From IMG/VR virus record IMGVR_UViG_3300044846_005229, positions 207,986-271,985 of that record: a stretch of DNA of 64,000 nucleotides; one strand, written 5' to 3'. The position numbers and the translations under genes are program-made. This document shows, one piece after another, positions 24,985-33,425 of this stretch. Origin of the DNA: a virus. Numbering within the stretch: position 1 is the first letter of the stretch; every line of letters begins with the position of its first letter. The notes under the pieces are model-generated. The model made no database searches. It saw only the letters and a list, made by a program, of their open reading frames with translations, and was not told where the DNA came from.

Positions 24985-25887
24985 CTAGGTAAACTTCGGT
25001 AAGTTCCGGAAGTAGGTGATTAAGTCCATTTCCTTGAACGAGGTTCGTTTAATACTCCGGCTGGTCTTTGCGTAGGTGCCTTCGACAGCGTCGATATACA
25101 TGGTGAATGTGCCGTCATTGCCCATATAGAACTTGGACCACCCTGCGTTTGTCAACAATCTCCTAATGTTAAGTTGTTCAACGGCTAGATTGTCGAACGA
25201 CAAGTGGGTCTTTCCAAGGAAAGATGGTATAGTTCGATACCATTCGGTTAGCAACTGTTTGGTTTTGTCGCTATAGTACTGAATCCCTCGTCCGAACGTT
25301 TTGTACCCTAGGACCAAAGTTTTGCTGTTTTCCAGAGCGCTAAGATCCGACAAGACTTCCGGGGAATGAACCCCTGCGATCACGTGGAACACAGTGTGCG
25401 GATTGTTTTCTAGAAATTGCTTGAGAAGAGGTAAGTTTGTACCTGTGACAGAAACTCCGATTCCTTTGACCAAGCCTTTCCTACTTAGGGTACTCAAAAG
25501 AAACTCGTAGGGTTTCAAGTGTCTTTCGTTCACAGTTAGATTTGATACTAACCCCCTGTCGCGTACTTCGGTTAAAAACGGAATGAGTTCAGGATGGGAA
25601 AGCGGGTTACCACCACCTATGGCCAGCTCCACTCCTGCTGGCAAGGGCTTCAGTATGGAAAGCAAACGGTTCAGATCCCCAGGCTTCCCCCCAAGGGTGG
25701 AATTTTCGTGACAGTAGGGGCACGCTAGATCACAAAAGTTTGTAATTTTCACGTCAATACTCTCCGGGTGTCTCGCCCACGGGGGGTTGTTGTCAAGGGT
25801 TTCTCGGATCTTAGTCCCATTCGAGCATAAGGTAACTTTGCAGTTGCCGTTTTTGTAACTGTGAAGAATTGACTCAGTAGTTGTCAT
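24985..25887 (-). CDS. radical SAM protein (300 aa)
   Basis: N-terminal CDLACPYC gives the CxxxCxxC 4Fe-4S ligands, followed by AIGGGNPLSHPEL, the SAM-binding GGE-like motif in a phage-type variant. The remainder fits a partial TIM barrel. Start at MTTTESILH, overlapping the upstream stop by 14 bp. Substrate unknown. Not QueE-like by motif spacing as far as I can judge. The upstream FETNSSSTHS gene may be a functional partner. Confidence 0.85.
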   Translation of the reverse strand: MTTTESILHSYKNGNCKVTLCSNGTKIRETLDNNPPWARHPESIDVKITNFCDLACPYCHENSTLGGKPGDLNRLLSILKPLPAGVELAIGGGNPLSHPELIPFLTEVRDRGLVSNLTVNERHLKPYEFLLSTLSRKGLVKGIGVSVTGTNLPLLKQFLENNPHTVFHVIAGVHSPEVLSDLSALENSKTLVLGYKTFGRGIQYYSDKTKQLLTEWYRTIPSFLGKTHLSFDNLAVEQLNIRRLLTNAGWSKFYMGNDGTFTMYIDAVEGTYAKTSRSIKRTSFKEMDLITYFRNLPKFT

Positions 25888-26335
25888 TGTCGGTGTGAAG
25901 GACGCTGCGGGGGTTGAAGATAAACTGTCGCAAGAGTTCGGGGTCTTCAAACAAGTAGTCTAACTGACCTCCTTCTACAGACTGGTGGTCAATGTAGGAA
26001 GGATCTTTACCTTCCTCCCACGACGTGTTAAGGTCATATACAACACTGAAGCAACCGGTTTGCTGTTTGATCACCGAATTTAGAACTTCCCTGTATTCCT
26101 CACTTTTCTCTCCTGCCCAAGATTCAACATAGATAGCCGCGTAATTAGCCTTAATGTCGGCGTCAGTGTAGTCTTCAATTCCCCAACCGAATTGACCTCC
26201 GATGAGTACAACGTTTCCCTCTTCGTCCAATGGCAGGGTGCTTAGTAGATCAGTAGAGTCACCTGAGGATATACTGAGTGAGTGAGTGCTTGAGCTATTG
26301 GTCTCAAATACTGCTTGTCGAATTTGTGTAGTCAT
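25874..26335 (-). CDS. conserved phage protein, 'FETNSSSTHS' family (153 aa)
   Basis: Begins MTTQIRQAVFETNSSSTHSLS, a motif I recognise from a widespread phage hypothetical family. Acidic, no membrane segment. It overlaps the radical SAM gene. The conserved N-terminus might be recognised by a partner, but that is inference. Confidence 0.65.
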   Translation of the reverse strand: MTTQIRQAVFETNSSSTHSLSISSGDSTDLLSTLPLDEEGNVVLIGGQFGWGIEDYTDADIKANYAAIYVESWAGEKSEEYREVLNSVIKQQTGCFSVVYDLNTSWEEGKDPSYIDHQSVEGGQLDYLFEDPELLRQFIFNPRSVLHTDNDNY

Positions 26336-26402
26336 TTTGCTTTGGTGTTTGATAAGAAATTGGAATGTCTATATCCTTGGTAAAGGAAATTTCGGATTGA
26401 AC

Positions 26403-26669
26403 TCAGGAAGACCCAACCCATCCTGGAAGTTGCAAGACAATTAGCTGATCTGACTTCTCAAGAATTGTCAGGCAGTAGTTTCTCCAAAACCCATAATCAG
26501 AAGGCAGTTCAACACCACAGTCAAAGCAAAAGTGCATGAGCAACGGTGAGAAGGCCACCAGTCCTTTCGAGGCAAGGTCGGCAAGTTCATAGGTGACGGC
26601 ATCCATGCGGGTTTGTGTGACTGCAGGATTGCTATCGCCGTATGGTGCGGCTAGGTGGATTAAAGGCAT
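26403..26669 (-). CDS. DUF1937-like protein, C-terminally truncated (88 aa)
   Basis: IHLAAPYGDSNPAVTQTRMDAV, LVAFSPLLMHFCFDCG, LIVLQLPGWVGSS. This is the nucleoside 2-deoxyribosyltransferase-like fold of DUF1937. The family normally continues past the LPGW-x-x-S motif with a Gly-Val-x-x-Glu segment; here a stop follows at once, so the final strand and possibly the active site are missing. Confidence 0.7.
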   Translation of the reverse strand: MPLIHLAAPYGDSNPAVTQTRMDAVTYELADLASKGLVAFSPLLMHFCFDCGVELPSDYGFWRNYCLTILEKSDQLIVLQLPGWVGSS

Positions 26670-26684
26670 TTTGCTTCTCAGCTT

Positions 26685-26942
26685 CTAATCTTCATGTCGG
26701 TCATAATTAACTCCCAGGAGACTACAAAGCTCACGGGCAAAGTCAATCTCACCTACCCGGGCACCATCGTTAAAGGCATCATCATAGCTACCTGCATCTA
26801 TCGGGCAGTATTCGTCTTCGTCGGACGATCGGTCTAAAGCGTGCCGCTGAGATGCTCTGAATTTAATTTTCGTGATTAAGCGGCTGATGACTAAGCCGTC
26901 AATTTTATCGCTGAAGGACAGAAGTTCAGGTTGGTTTTCCAT
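26685..26942 (-). CDS. hypothetical protein (85 aa)
   Basis: Acidic, begins MENQPELLSFSDKIDGL, with a segment DDAFNDGARVGEIDFARELCSLL reminiscent of small phage hypotheticals. No function assigned. Confidence 0.6.
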   Translation of the reverse strand: MENQPELLSFSDKIDGLVISRLITKIKFRASQRHALDRSSDEDEYCPIDAGSYDDAFNDGARVGEIDFARELCSLLGVNYDRHED

Positions 26943-26948
26943 TTGCGT

Positions 26949-27251
26949 TTATTGTGATTTGAGAATGATGCCAATGCCATGTTCGGTAACTACAGGTTCG
27001 TAACTCCGGAGATCCACAGGTTCTACGGTGTCCTCCTTGAGTGTTACCTTCCCGTCATTAAGAAACCTGAGGAAAGTTCTAGCCCTACTAATAGTCGCAT
27101 TGGCTTGTCTAACTGCTTTTCTAGCCCCATAATGGTAAAGAACCCGTTCACACTCCTCCAGGCTAAATAGCATGTCAATAAACAAAGAATGGATTTCCTC
27201 TGGGGTGGCAGGTTGTTTGGTGCGTTCAGGCACGGAATTGGTTTCTGGCAC
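26949..27251 (-). CDS. hypothetical protein (100 aa)
   Basis: Start uncertain: a promoter (27258-27286) lies just upstream, so the ATG at 27296 cannot be used from it. A GTG at 27251 would give a nearly leaderless start; GTG 27233 is next. Helical body (SLEECERVLYHYGARKAVRQ) and a C-terminal beta-like segment. No family recognised. Confidence 0.55.
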   Translation of the reverse strand: MPETNSVPERTKQPATPEEIHSLFIDMLFSLEECERVLYHYGARKAVRQANATISRARTFLRFLNDGKVTLKEDTVEPVDLRSYEPVVTEHGIGIILKSQ

Positions 27252-27257
27252 ACCTGT

Positions 27258-27286
27258 AGTATAGCATGTTAGACCCGGAAAGTCAA
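27258..27286 (-). promoter_or_regulatory. sigma70 promoter (TTGACT-17-TATACT)
   Basis: Near-consensus -35 TTGACT, 17 bp, -10 TATACT directly before 26949-27251; the predicted transcription start nearly coincides with a GTG codon. Confidence 0.75.
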
Positions 27287-27390
27287 CGGGGATCACACCC
27301 TGGTGGCACTATGGTGGGAGTCCGTGTAAATGGTTTCCATTGCAGGTTTTTTCGTACGCGGGGGCAATGCGTGTGGTGTCATGACTATCG

Positions 27391-27470
27391 TAGGTTGTTT
27401 GCTTCCGGGTGTGGGTGCGGATTCCCGTACAAAAAGGTTCGGTAATTACACCATCGGGAGCCGAAGTCAA
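27391..27470 (-). repeat. dispersed intergenic repeat, copy 1
   Basis: About 80 bp shared with 40127-40213, 40591-40679 and, less well, 39501-39577. Core segments on this strand: CCCGATGGTGTAATTACCG, GAACCTTTTTGTACGGGAA, ACCCGGAAGCAAACAACC. It begins at the end of the cargo block. Confidence 0.7.
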
Positions 27471-27545
27471 TCAGAAGCGAAGGGTCTCTTCACCGGGTTG
27501 CATCGTTTGCGGTGGGGCGGTCATCGTCTGGGCCGAATCGGTCAT
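27471..27545 (-). CDS. possible very small protein (24 aa)
   Basis: MTDSAQTMTAPPQTM start forming an ATGA overlap with the upstream 42-codon frame. Supported only by the junction and the tightly packed cargo block; could be noise. Confidence 0.25.
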   Translation of the reverse strand: MTDSAQTMTAPPQTMQPGEETLRF

Positions 27546-27670
27546 CGCAGGTAATAGCAAGGCGCCCAGTAACCGGGGCTTGACCCAGATCGAGCCGGAA
27601 TCCATACCCAGCGAGGCAATTGGATTGGCGTTGACGCTGGTGTGGGTTGATAGGTGTATTGGCTGCTCAT
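27542..27670 (-). CDS. possible small protein (42 aa)
   Basis: MSSQYTYQPTPASTPIQL start two bases after the stop of the zinc-ribbon gene, with GAGGGGG upstream as Shine-Dalgarno. Pro/Trp-rich. Longer overlapping frames on both strands look like shadows. Confidence 0.35.
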   Translation of the reverse strand: MSSQYTYQPTPASTPIQLPRWVWIPARSGSSPGYWAPCYYLR

Positions 27671-27672
27671 GG

Positions 27673-27903
27673 CTATGCCCCCTCGGCATGGGGCAGCGGG
27701 ATAGCGTGGGCGGTAATGAACCGCGCCTGAGCATTGTTCCATCGGCATATTGCGCGATGAACCGTTCCGCATTCCTTAGTTGAAGTGTGGCCGTTGTCAC
27801 AATAAACCCGCCACATATCACGAAAATCCCAATCAAGAACCTTACCTTTTGCATTACACCTTGCACAATTAGCTATTGCCGGGGTGTGTACTTTCTGCTT
27901 CAC
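27673..27903 (-). CDS. Lar-like zinc-ribbon protein (76 aa)
   Basis: GTG start with GGGGAGG upstream, overlapping the previous TGA (GTGA). Cys pairs CARC and, later, YCDNGHTSTKEC followed by AICRWNNAQ match the layout of restriction-alleviation (Lar) zinc ribbons. C-terminal AIPLPHA also occurs in the neighbouring 63-aa protein. Target of alleviation unknown. Confidence 0.6.
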   Translation of the reverse strand: MKQKVHTPAIANCARCNAKGKVLDWDFRDMWRVYCDNGHTSTKECGTVHRAICRWNNAQARFITAHAIPLPHAEGA

Positions 27904-28280
27904 GCTTCCACCTCCCCGGCCTGGGGCGTCAGGATAGAGAGAGTACTTACATGCTCGTTCCATGCAGCTCGCAGATAATCTTTGTATACCTGGTAAGGGA
28001 CACCCTTTTTAGAGCACGCTTCGATTACACTCTCTGCTTTTACGCCAGGGCCCCATCTGTGTTGACAGCGACATTTAGCATAGTTACCATTATTAAAGAC
28101 CCAAGTACGTGGAAACTCTCCGCAATTAGGGCATAGATCCCACCCGGCTGTGGATTTAAGAGGTTCGTACCATTCGCCACAGCTGTCTTCCCACCTGTAG
28201 GTTTCAGTCATTGCCTGTGCGGTAGAGGTTGAATGTCGGTCAGTCATTTGGTTGGTTTTATCGCTAATAGGATTTATCAC
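27900..28280 (-). CDS. zinc-ribbon protein, Lar-like (126 aa)
   Basis: Starts at GTG 28280, six bases after GGGAGGTG, overlapping the kinase stop (GTGA). Core: CPNCGE-(14)-KCRC...WGPGVKAESV, a two-knuckle ribbon related to the adjacent Lar-like protein. May affect host restriction; not proven. Confidence 0.55.
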   Translation of the reverse strand: MINPISDKTNQMTDRHSTSTAQAMTETYRWEDSCGEWYEPLKSTAGWDLCPNCGEFPRTWVFNNGNYAKCRCQHRWGPGVKAESVIEACSKKGVPYQVYKDYLRAAWNEHVSTLSILTPQAGEVEA

Positions 28281-28834
28281 GACCGCACCTCCCTGGCTTG
28301 GGGAATGGTAACAAGACCAGTAGGCGCAAGTCCACGGGCTATGCTGCCTATGACTCGCAGCACAGAAAGATCCAATTCTTCCTGGGGCCCATTATTGTCG
28401 AAATAAATATCAGCATCACCTACTACAAGCTCCATTGAATATGCGCTTTCCGGTGGCCTGCGCTTTGAGGCGTCAACCCAGATAACGTGATCAAACAACC
28501 CAGCCTCGCGGCAGGCGTTAAATTCATCCCGTTTTCGCATTCCAACATACACATCATACCCACGGCTCAACATTGTCTTGGCCGTTCTCGTCTTGTCGGG
28601 GGTATTGTATTCGGAAATTAAGTCTGCCCATGTTTTTCGGTGGTTTACTCGATCGGCAAACATCTCATCAAAGGTTTTGTAGCGCTGGCGGCCCCATGTG
28701 GGCCAAATAAATTCCTCTCCGACAAAAAGTGAAGAAGAGGAAAACGAGAGGTCCATTTTGCCGCAGATTTTTTCGGCGACGGTATCCTTGCCGTGGCGGG
28801 CGTGGCCGATGATTAGGAGTTTGGGTTTAGTCAT
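28277..28834 (-). CDS. P-loop deoxynucleoside monophosphate kinase-like protein (185 aa)
   Basis: Start at MTKPKLLIIG. Walker A GHARHGKDT (about 10-18), then FVGEEFIWP, a helical lid region and VIWVDASKRRPP, resembling T4 gp1-type dNMP kinases. It would phosphorylate dNMPs for phage DNA synthesis. An upstream in-frame extension to 29002 overlaps the 63-aa gene and is rejected. Confidence 0.7.
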   Translation of the reverse strand: MTKPKLLIIGHARHGKDTVAEKICGKMDLSFSSSSLFVGEEFIWPTWGRQRYKTFDEMFADRVNHRKTWADLISEYNTPDKTRTAKTMLSRGYDVYVGMRKRDEFNACREAGLFDHVIWVDASKRRPPESAYSMELVVGDADIYFDNNGPQEELDLSVLRVIGSIARGLAPTGLVTIPQAREVRS

Positions 28835-28856
28835 TTTGGATAAGTGGTGTGGTCGC

Positions 28857-29048
28857 TCATGGCTGGGACTCCACGGCATGGGGTAAAGGAATGGCATTGT
28901 GAGGGAGCGTGTGGGTTTCTTGACCGTTTGACCGGCTATAGCTCCAGTTGCTATACCTTGAGTCACTCTCCGGGTGAAACCTCCAGCACTGCCCTTCCGC
29001 ATCGTAATACTCCTCCTCTAATGGCTGTTCACTCGTTGCCACCGGCAC
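28857..29048 (-). CDS. small cargo-block protein (63 aa)
   Basis: GTG start; acidic N-terminus, then QCWRFHPESDS and the ending LPHNAIPLPHAVES, a motif also at the end of the neighbouring zinc-ribbon protein. The C-termini of cargo proteins sharing AIPLPHA suggest shuffling among related modules. Confidence 0.45.
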   Translation of the reverse strand: MPVATSEQPLEEEYYDAEGQCWRFHPESDSRYSNWSYSRSNGQETHTLPHNAIPLPHAVESQP

Positions 29049-29746
29049 CCCGCCGGGGCGGGCTTGGCTATTGCCAGGCGAACCTCGGTAGCCACGTCCA
29101 GTAAGAACGAGTCCGAGCAGCTCTGATTCACTAGCCCGCCAACGGCCTGGCCGCAGTCAATCAAAACATATCGAAGAAAGGCAGCACGCGATTCCTGCTG
29201 CTGAAGCAACGTGGCGGCGCGGGCGAGCTTGGCGCTTGCGTCGGGGTACTCATCAGCGGTCTTGGCAACCCCTTCCCCTAGCCACGTCACCAACTCCCTT
29301 ACCTCCGCAGCGAGCACCTCTGGCGCTGGCAAGGTGGCGGGACGGCCCCAATGCTCCAGCGCCTCGCCGATCAGCGCAGTTAGCTGGCTCTGGGCCACGG
29401 CGGGCCAACCATCGGGCCAGTCAGGGCGGCTTTCAATCCCCCGATCAATAGCAACATCGCCGTCGTCTGTTTCCGGCGCTGGTGGGGTGGCGGGGGTACG
29501 GTTCAGCGCTCGGACAACCTCCTCGATCGGAACCATCGCCCCATCAAAAAGAATTGCGGCGCCGTCTCCGCAGACACCTTCAGACCAGCGACCCTCCCCC
29601 CCCGGCTGAGCCAGGGCGGCTCGGGCGCGGGTGATCAGATCGCGGTATTCGTGATAGGGGTTGGCGCCGTCGTATTCAGCCAACGGTTGCAATAGCTCGG
29701 CACACAGTGCGCGAAAGTCAGTGTTAATGTCTGGGTTAGTCATCAT
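29018..29746 (-). CDS. cargo-block protein with 'LITRARAALAQP' motif (242 aa)
   Basis: Start MMTNPDINTDFRALC forming an ATGA overlap with the upstream stop. The segments FRALCAELLQPLAEY, LITRARAALAQPGG and VEPIEEVV-like belong to a modular family that I associate with cyanophages; function unknown. Compositionally GC-rich compared with flanking regions. Confidence 0.65.
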   Translation of the reverse strand: MMTNPDINTDFRALCAELLQPLAEYDGANPYHEYRDLITRARAALAQPGGEGRWSEGVCGDGAAILFDGAMVPIEEVVRALNRTPATPPAPETDDGDVAIDRGIESRPDWPDGWPAVAQSQLTALIGEALEHWGRPATLPAPEVLAAEVRELVTWLGEGVAKTADEYPDASAKLARAATLLQQQESRAAFLRYVLIDCGQAVGGLVNQSCSDSFLLDVATEVRLAIAKPAPAGCRWQRVNSH

Positions 29747-30189
29747 AGTAAGTTTTCGGGTTCCAGGGGTGGAACGGTAAGGTTTCCCCAACGGGCGAGA
29801 ATGGCGCGGGCAAAGGCGATCACGTGGTAACTGTGCGTTGCATGGCTCCACGTAGCAAGCCACAAAGCGTCTAGCTCGGCTGTAGTCGGCATCTCCCCCT
29901 CCGGCTCGGCCAAAGCAGCGGGCGGCACCAGCCACTCCAGGTTGCACTGCTCGCACTGGGAGATAAATGCTTCCAGCGATTCGGCCCAAACGTGGCCGAT
30001 CCCGCGTGATCCAACCTGCACAAGCTCGGGAGACCATTCGGGTGAATGAACGGTTCTGGCTATGTCTCGGCAAGTGTCAGCCTTGCCATGATCCAAGTCA
30101 ACAATACAGACGATTGCTGCGGTATGGGCCAGTTCCCAAAGCTGGCGATAATCGCGTGAGGTTGGGTAGTTGGCAGTTGGGACGATCAT
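29743..30189 (-). CDS. cargo-block protein (148 aa)
   Basis: Shine-Dalgarno GGAGG seven bases before the ATG, which overlaps the previous TGA. The N-terminal IVCIVDLDHGKADTCRDIARTVHS segment is unassigned; the C-terminal part (TTAELDALWLATWSHA) resembles modules recurring in related phage proteins. Confidence 0.55.
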   Translation of the reverse strand: MIVPTANYPTSRDYRQLWELAHTAAIVCIVDLDHGKADTCRDIARTVHSPEWSPELVQVGSRGIGHVWAESLEAFISQCEQCNLEWLVPPAALAEPEGEMPTTAELDALWLATWSHATHSYHVIAFARAILARWGNLTVPPLEPENLL

Positions 30190-30623
30190 GGTGCCTCCGT
30201 TGCGGTGATTTGCTGTTGCTCTAATCCTGAGGCAATAAATACCCCCCTCAACTTATCAACTACATCTGTTTTGAACGTCTCAACCTGCGAACGCAACTCT
30301 TCCAAAGAGTCGCATTCAAACGGTTTCTCTTGCATTTCTTCGCCCAGGATCAATACAGTCACGGTGCCATCCCATTTTGGTCCGTAGTGGGTCTTTGGGG
30401 GATAGAAGCGACTGCTAAAACTAACCACTGGCCCGTCATAGTCCAATTTAAATCCGCAATCCCATCTCCAGGTCGGCTCATGCAGCTTGTAACTATTGGT
30501 GTTGGCCTGTGATTCCCATTGGTAGGCCTGGTCCCAACTGGTTGGGCAATCTCCCAAAGGTTCACCGCCATCGAAAATAATTTGGTTGTTTGTGGTGGGC
30601 ATGTCAATGTGGTTGGTGCTCAT
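30186..30623 (-). CDS. hypothetical protein (145 aa)
   Basis: Start preceded by AAGGAGG, overlapping the upstream stop. Trp/Phe-rich beta-like middle (TWRWDCGFKLDYDGPVVSF). Unknown function. Confidence 0.55.
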   Translation of the reverse strand: MSTNHIDMPTTNNQIIFDGGEPLGDCPTSWDQAYQWESQANTNSYKLHEPTWRWDCGFKLDYDGPVVSFSSRFYPPKTHYGPKWDGTVTVLILGEEMQEKPFECDSLEELRSQVETFKTDVVDKLRGVFIASGLEQQQITATEAP

Positions 30624-30871
30624 GTTGCCTCCTTAATTGGAATACACAGCCAGTAGCGATGCTGTTCGTTGACGCGGTGGCTAGGCCTTTCTGGGTCGAT
30701 ATCCCAGGTTGTACGCGCCTCCATCAATGGATAGTCAGCGCCGGGAAAGCCATAGCTAGTAAACATATCGCATTCAAATGATGCTGTGCCAAATGGCACA
30801 AGCTCAGGGTGCCGAGCGCGAATCGCTGCGAAGACTCTGAGGCTGGTTTCGATTGTTCTGTAGTCCTTCAT
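30620..30871 (-). CDS. hypothetical protein (83 aa)
   Basis: MKDYRTIETSLRVFAAIRARHPE start; ends YWLCIPIKEAT. Overlaps both neighbours by ATGA. No domain recognised. Confidence 0.55.
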   Translation of the reverse strand: MKDYRTIETSLRVFAAIRARHPELVPFGTASFECDMFTSYGFPGADYPLMEARTTWDIDPERPSHRVNEQHRYWLCIPIKEAT

Positions 30872-31923
30872 CGGTCAACCTCCCGGCGAAGATCATTGGC
30901 GCTGCCTTTGTTCCCGACAAGATCAAGCCAGGCCGCTACCTCGCGGATTGCGGCGCGGGTTGCCTCTTCATCGCTGGTCGCCATGCCTTTCCAGAAAGAG
31001 TGTAAGGCACTCTTCACCAATCCCCCGGCAGGCAAGACCGGTGAAGCAGGTTGGGCGACAACATCAGATTGCCCCCACCGATTGATTTCGGCCCACTCTT
31101 GGTCAGTGTATTCGCTCTCGCCATTCACATGGGGGGCGGCAAGTTGGGTAACTGGCGGGGCAAGCTCCCGTAGGTCAACCAGGGACTGCGCCGCAGGATC
31201 TCCCCACTTTGCTTGCTTGTTTATGAAGGCCCACGCCTTTGCGTCCAGATCTTGTTCTGAATAGGGGCCAGGCGGGATTTGCTCCGATTCGGGCTGGGTC
31301 AGGGCACCCCGCTCTTCCCCCGGATACGGATCGCAAACCTCCAACCGTGCGCATGTCATTGCAGTCTGCTCCAAAACATCACCCCAGGGGATACCGGCGT
31401 TTTCCGTAATCGACATTAATACCAGCAAAACATCAGCAGCTTCACTGAGCGGATCGCCATGCTTGCCCCGGAGGGCTTCGGTCAACTCGGAAGCTTCCAG
31501 GTGAAGGTACACGCCTCGGCTAGACCAACTAAGGTCCCACCCGCGCTTTTTGCACATGGCCAACACACGGGCTGGCAGTGCGTTTGGGGGCTGAGCGGCT
31601 CCGAAGTCGTTTGCCTCTATTAAATCAATGGCGTCCAGAATCCGAGAACAATGCCATACTCGTTCGTTATAGTCCTCTGATTCGTCTGCCAACACGGCAC
31701 GCAAACCGATAACAATTCCTTCCCATGTCATTCCAGTTCCCCCAGGGGGCTGAGTGGCGGCCTCTGACGAGGCCAAAGCGTCTTCAATCTCAGACAAAGT
31801 CTTCTGTACGTCAAGCAACTGAGCGTCCTTGGATTCTGCTGAGACGCAGCAAAGGCCCTCAGACACCTCATTCAATGCCTCTTTAACCTTCTCGGAGCAT
31901 AGTGCCATAAGATTGCTATTCAT
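30868..31923 (-). CDS. MazG-like nucleotide pyrophosphohydrolase-containing protein (351 aa)
   Basis: Central EASELTEALRGK followed by LSEAADVLLVLM gives the ExxE..ExxD metal motif of all-alpha NTP pyrophosphatases. Flanked by a helical N-terminal part and a Pro/Gln-rich C-terminal part with typical cargo segments (WGDPAAQSLVDLRE). Phage MazG enzymes influence (p)ppGpp or nucleotide pools. Overlaps its neighbours at both ends. The large flanks are unusual for MazG (normally ~100-260 residues) and suggest a fusion. Confidence 0.65.
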   Translation of the reverse strand: MNSNLMALCSEKVKEALNEVSEGLCCVSAESKDAQLLDVQKTLSEIEDALASSEAATQPPGGTGMTWEGIVIGLRAVLADESEDYNERVWHCSRILDAIDLIEANDFGAAQPPNALPARVLAMCKKRGWDLSWSSRGVYLHLEASELTEALRGKHGDPLSEAADVLLVLMSITENAGIPWGDVLEQTAMTCARLEVCDPYPGEERGALTQPESEQIPPGPYSEQDLDAKAWAFINKQAKWGDPAAQSLVDLRELAPPVTQLAAPHVNGESEYTDQEWAEINRWGQSDVVAQPASPVLPAGGLVKSALHSFWKGMATSDEEATRAAIREVAAWLDLVGNKGSANDLRREVDR

Positions 31924-32756
31924 GGTTTTTCTGATTGGTAATTGGTGGTTGATTGTTGATGGTTTAATAAAGCTTTCAACTCAGCTATTTCAGCGGCCTG
32001 TCGTTGTTCAAGAGTGGGGGGCTTGGGTATCGCACGGTACGCGGCTAGGGCGTCTTCTTTCGTGGGCCAACTGAATTTATTTAGGAATTCTAGGTATGTA
32101 AGGGAGTTGGGCAACCACCATTCACTTTCTTTATTTAAATAGTGGTTCCGGTCTCTTACTACCCACTTTGTGTTCCCACGGTCACACGCTTCAATATAAA
32201 TTTCGCTGTGATGGTGTGTATAATGGAACCTAAAAGGTACTGGCTCCGGTATGGCCCCCGAAAAAGAAGGCTCTTTGATCCAACGGACTAAGCCCAAAAG
32301 GGTATCCGTAGCATCCATTGATTCCCAATCGTCATCTCCGTCGTACCTATTGAGTCGTTCAGTGTAAACCCAGCGTAGTGTACCGTCCACATTTTGTTCT
32401 AAATCACCATCAATAAACCCCTGACCAGCCAAAAAGCGTAGAATCTCGTCGTCAGTCCTAGTATATTTGGTACCACCAGAAAGCTCAGAAATTCTATCAT
32501 CTTGCTTCGAGATGAATTCAGAGGCTCGGCGAAGTAGGCCAGGAGAAACCTCGTGGCACTGACCAAAGTAATCTAAACTGTGGGCCGTCACCCATAGAGA
32601 AGACACGAGATCTATTAGCTCCTTTTCATCTATTGGGTTCGTTTGGTTTGTGGTGTTGTCAATCTCGCTTAGCAAGGCAGTTCTATACTGCCCCATTGAT
32701 TGAAAACTCATAGCGAAATCATCGTCAGCGATTAGGCTTCGAATATCGTTTGTCAT
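31920..32756 (-). CDS. hypothetical protein (278 aa)
   Basis: Start at MTNDIRSLIADDD. Contains EILRFLAGQGFIDGDLE, WEYT-like and a C-terminal FPTKEDALAAYRAIP segment. The last helix ends AEIAELKALLNHQQ. No function assigned. First gene before the cargo block. Confidence 0.6.
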   Translation of the reverse strand: MTNDIRSLIADDDFAMSFQSMGQYRTALLSEIDNTTNQTNPIDEKELIDLVSSLWVTAHSLDYFGQCHEVSPGLLRRASEFISKQDDRISELSGGTKYTRTDDEILRFLAGQGFIDGDLEQNVDGTLRWVYTERLNRYDGDDDWESMDATDTLLGLVRWIKEPSFSGAIPEPVPFRFHYTHHHSEIYIEACDRGNTKWVVRDRNHYLNKESEWWLPNSLTYLEFLNKFSWPTKEDALAAYRAIPKPPTLEQRQAAEIAELKALLNHQQSTTNYQSEKP

Positions 32757-32830
32757 GTTTGTTTTAGGGGTTACAAGGTTTGTCAGAAAAGGTTTAATGC
32801 CATCGCCTGGGCCCAATACAGGATCAGGGT

Positions 32831-32914
32831 CTAAAGGGCAATTATGACGTTGAGTTTATTACCAGTGGGGACATCAAAATAAATTTCAAAGTCCGGGGAG
32901 TGTTTAGTTGCCAT
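32831..32914 (-). CDS. very small hypothetical protein (27 aa)
   Basis: MATKHSPDFEIYFDVPTG start, overlapping the last codons of 32904-33116 in another frame. Plausible by its Shine-Dalgarno-free overlap but too short for confidence. Confidence 0.35.
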   Translation of the reverse strand: MATKHSPDFEIYFDVPTGNKLNVIIAL

Positions 32915-33116
32915 TTCCCCAAAGCTCTTCATAAGTTTGCTTGATGGTGTCTTCCTTATTAAGTGGGTGATTGTCACTCCATTCGCCAATTTCTTTTGAT
33001 TGAATAGACATTATCTTTGGGTAGAGGTGCCTTATGTTTTCAATGAAATACACAATATCATCTTCAGGCATGTCCTCAAAACCCAATACTAAAACTTCAA
33101 CTTTGTATGCTTTCAT
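32904..33116 (-). CDS. hypothetical protein (70 aa)
   Basis: Start MKAYKVEVLVLGFED chosen because it forms an ATGA overlap with the upstream stop. Alpha/beta pattern, unknown function. Confidence 0.6.
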   Translation of the reverse strand: MKAYKVEVLVLGFEDMPEDDIVYFIENIRHLYPKIMSIQSKEIGEWSDNHPLNKEDTIKQTYEELWGNGN

Positions 33117-33325
33117 TGTCCCCCGGTTGCTTCGAAACACCCCTGATCGTAACCTTCGTCGTACATTTCTTGGGCAAATTTTAGAAGTCCATGGAGGAGC
33201 TTAGATTTTACGACGAATGACGATGGTTCAATTCTTACTAGGTCACCCATGCCATCTATAGCTGACCCCTTTCTGATAAAGTTGAAGTGTTGACTAGCAA
33301 TCTCAAAAATTTGTTCGTCAGTCAT
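33113..33325 (-). CDS. small phage protein (70 aa)
   Basis: MTDEQIFEIASQHF start and LLKFAQEMYDEGYDQG helix, a type common in phages. A tract of about 18 G (plus strand) lies ~25 bp upstream of the start, within the putative promoter or leader. Confidence 0.6.
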   Translation of the reverse strand: MTDEQIFEIASQHFNFIRKGSAIDGMGDLVRIEPSSFVVKSKLLHGLLKFAQEMYDEGYDQGCFEATGGQ

Positions 33326-33425
33326 TATCGAAATAGTGTAGGTTGGTTTGGGGGGGGGGGGGGGGGGTTCCCCATGTAGCTATGGTACTCTAATCGATGG
33401 GCCAGGTAAAGGCCGGTTAACCGCC

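Noticed and set aside
27409-27783. Plus-strand 124-codon frame in the cargo block
   Set aside because: Runs through a dispersed repeat and opposite to tightly overlapping minus-strand genes with ribosome sites.
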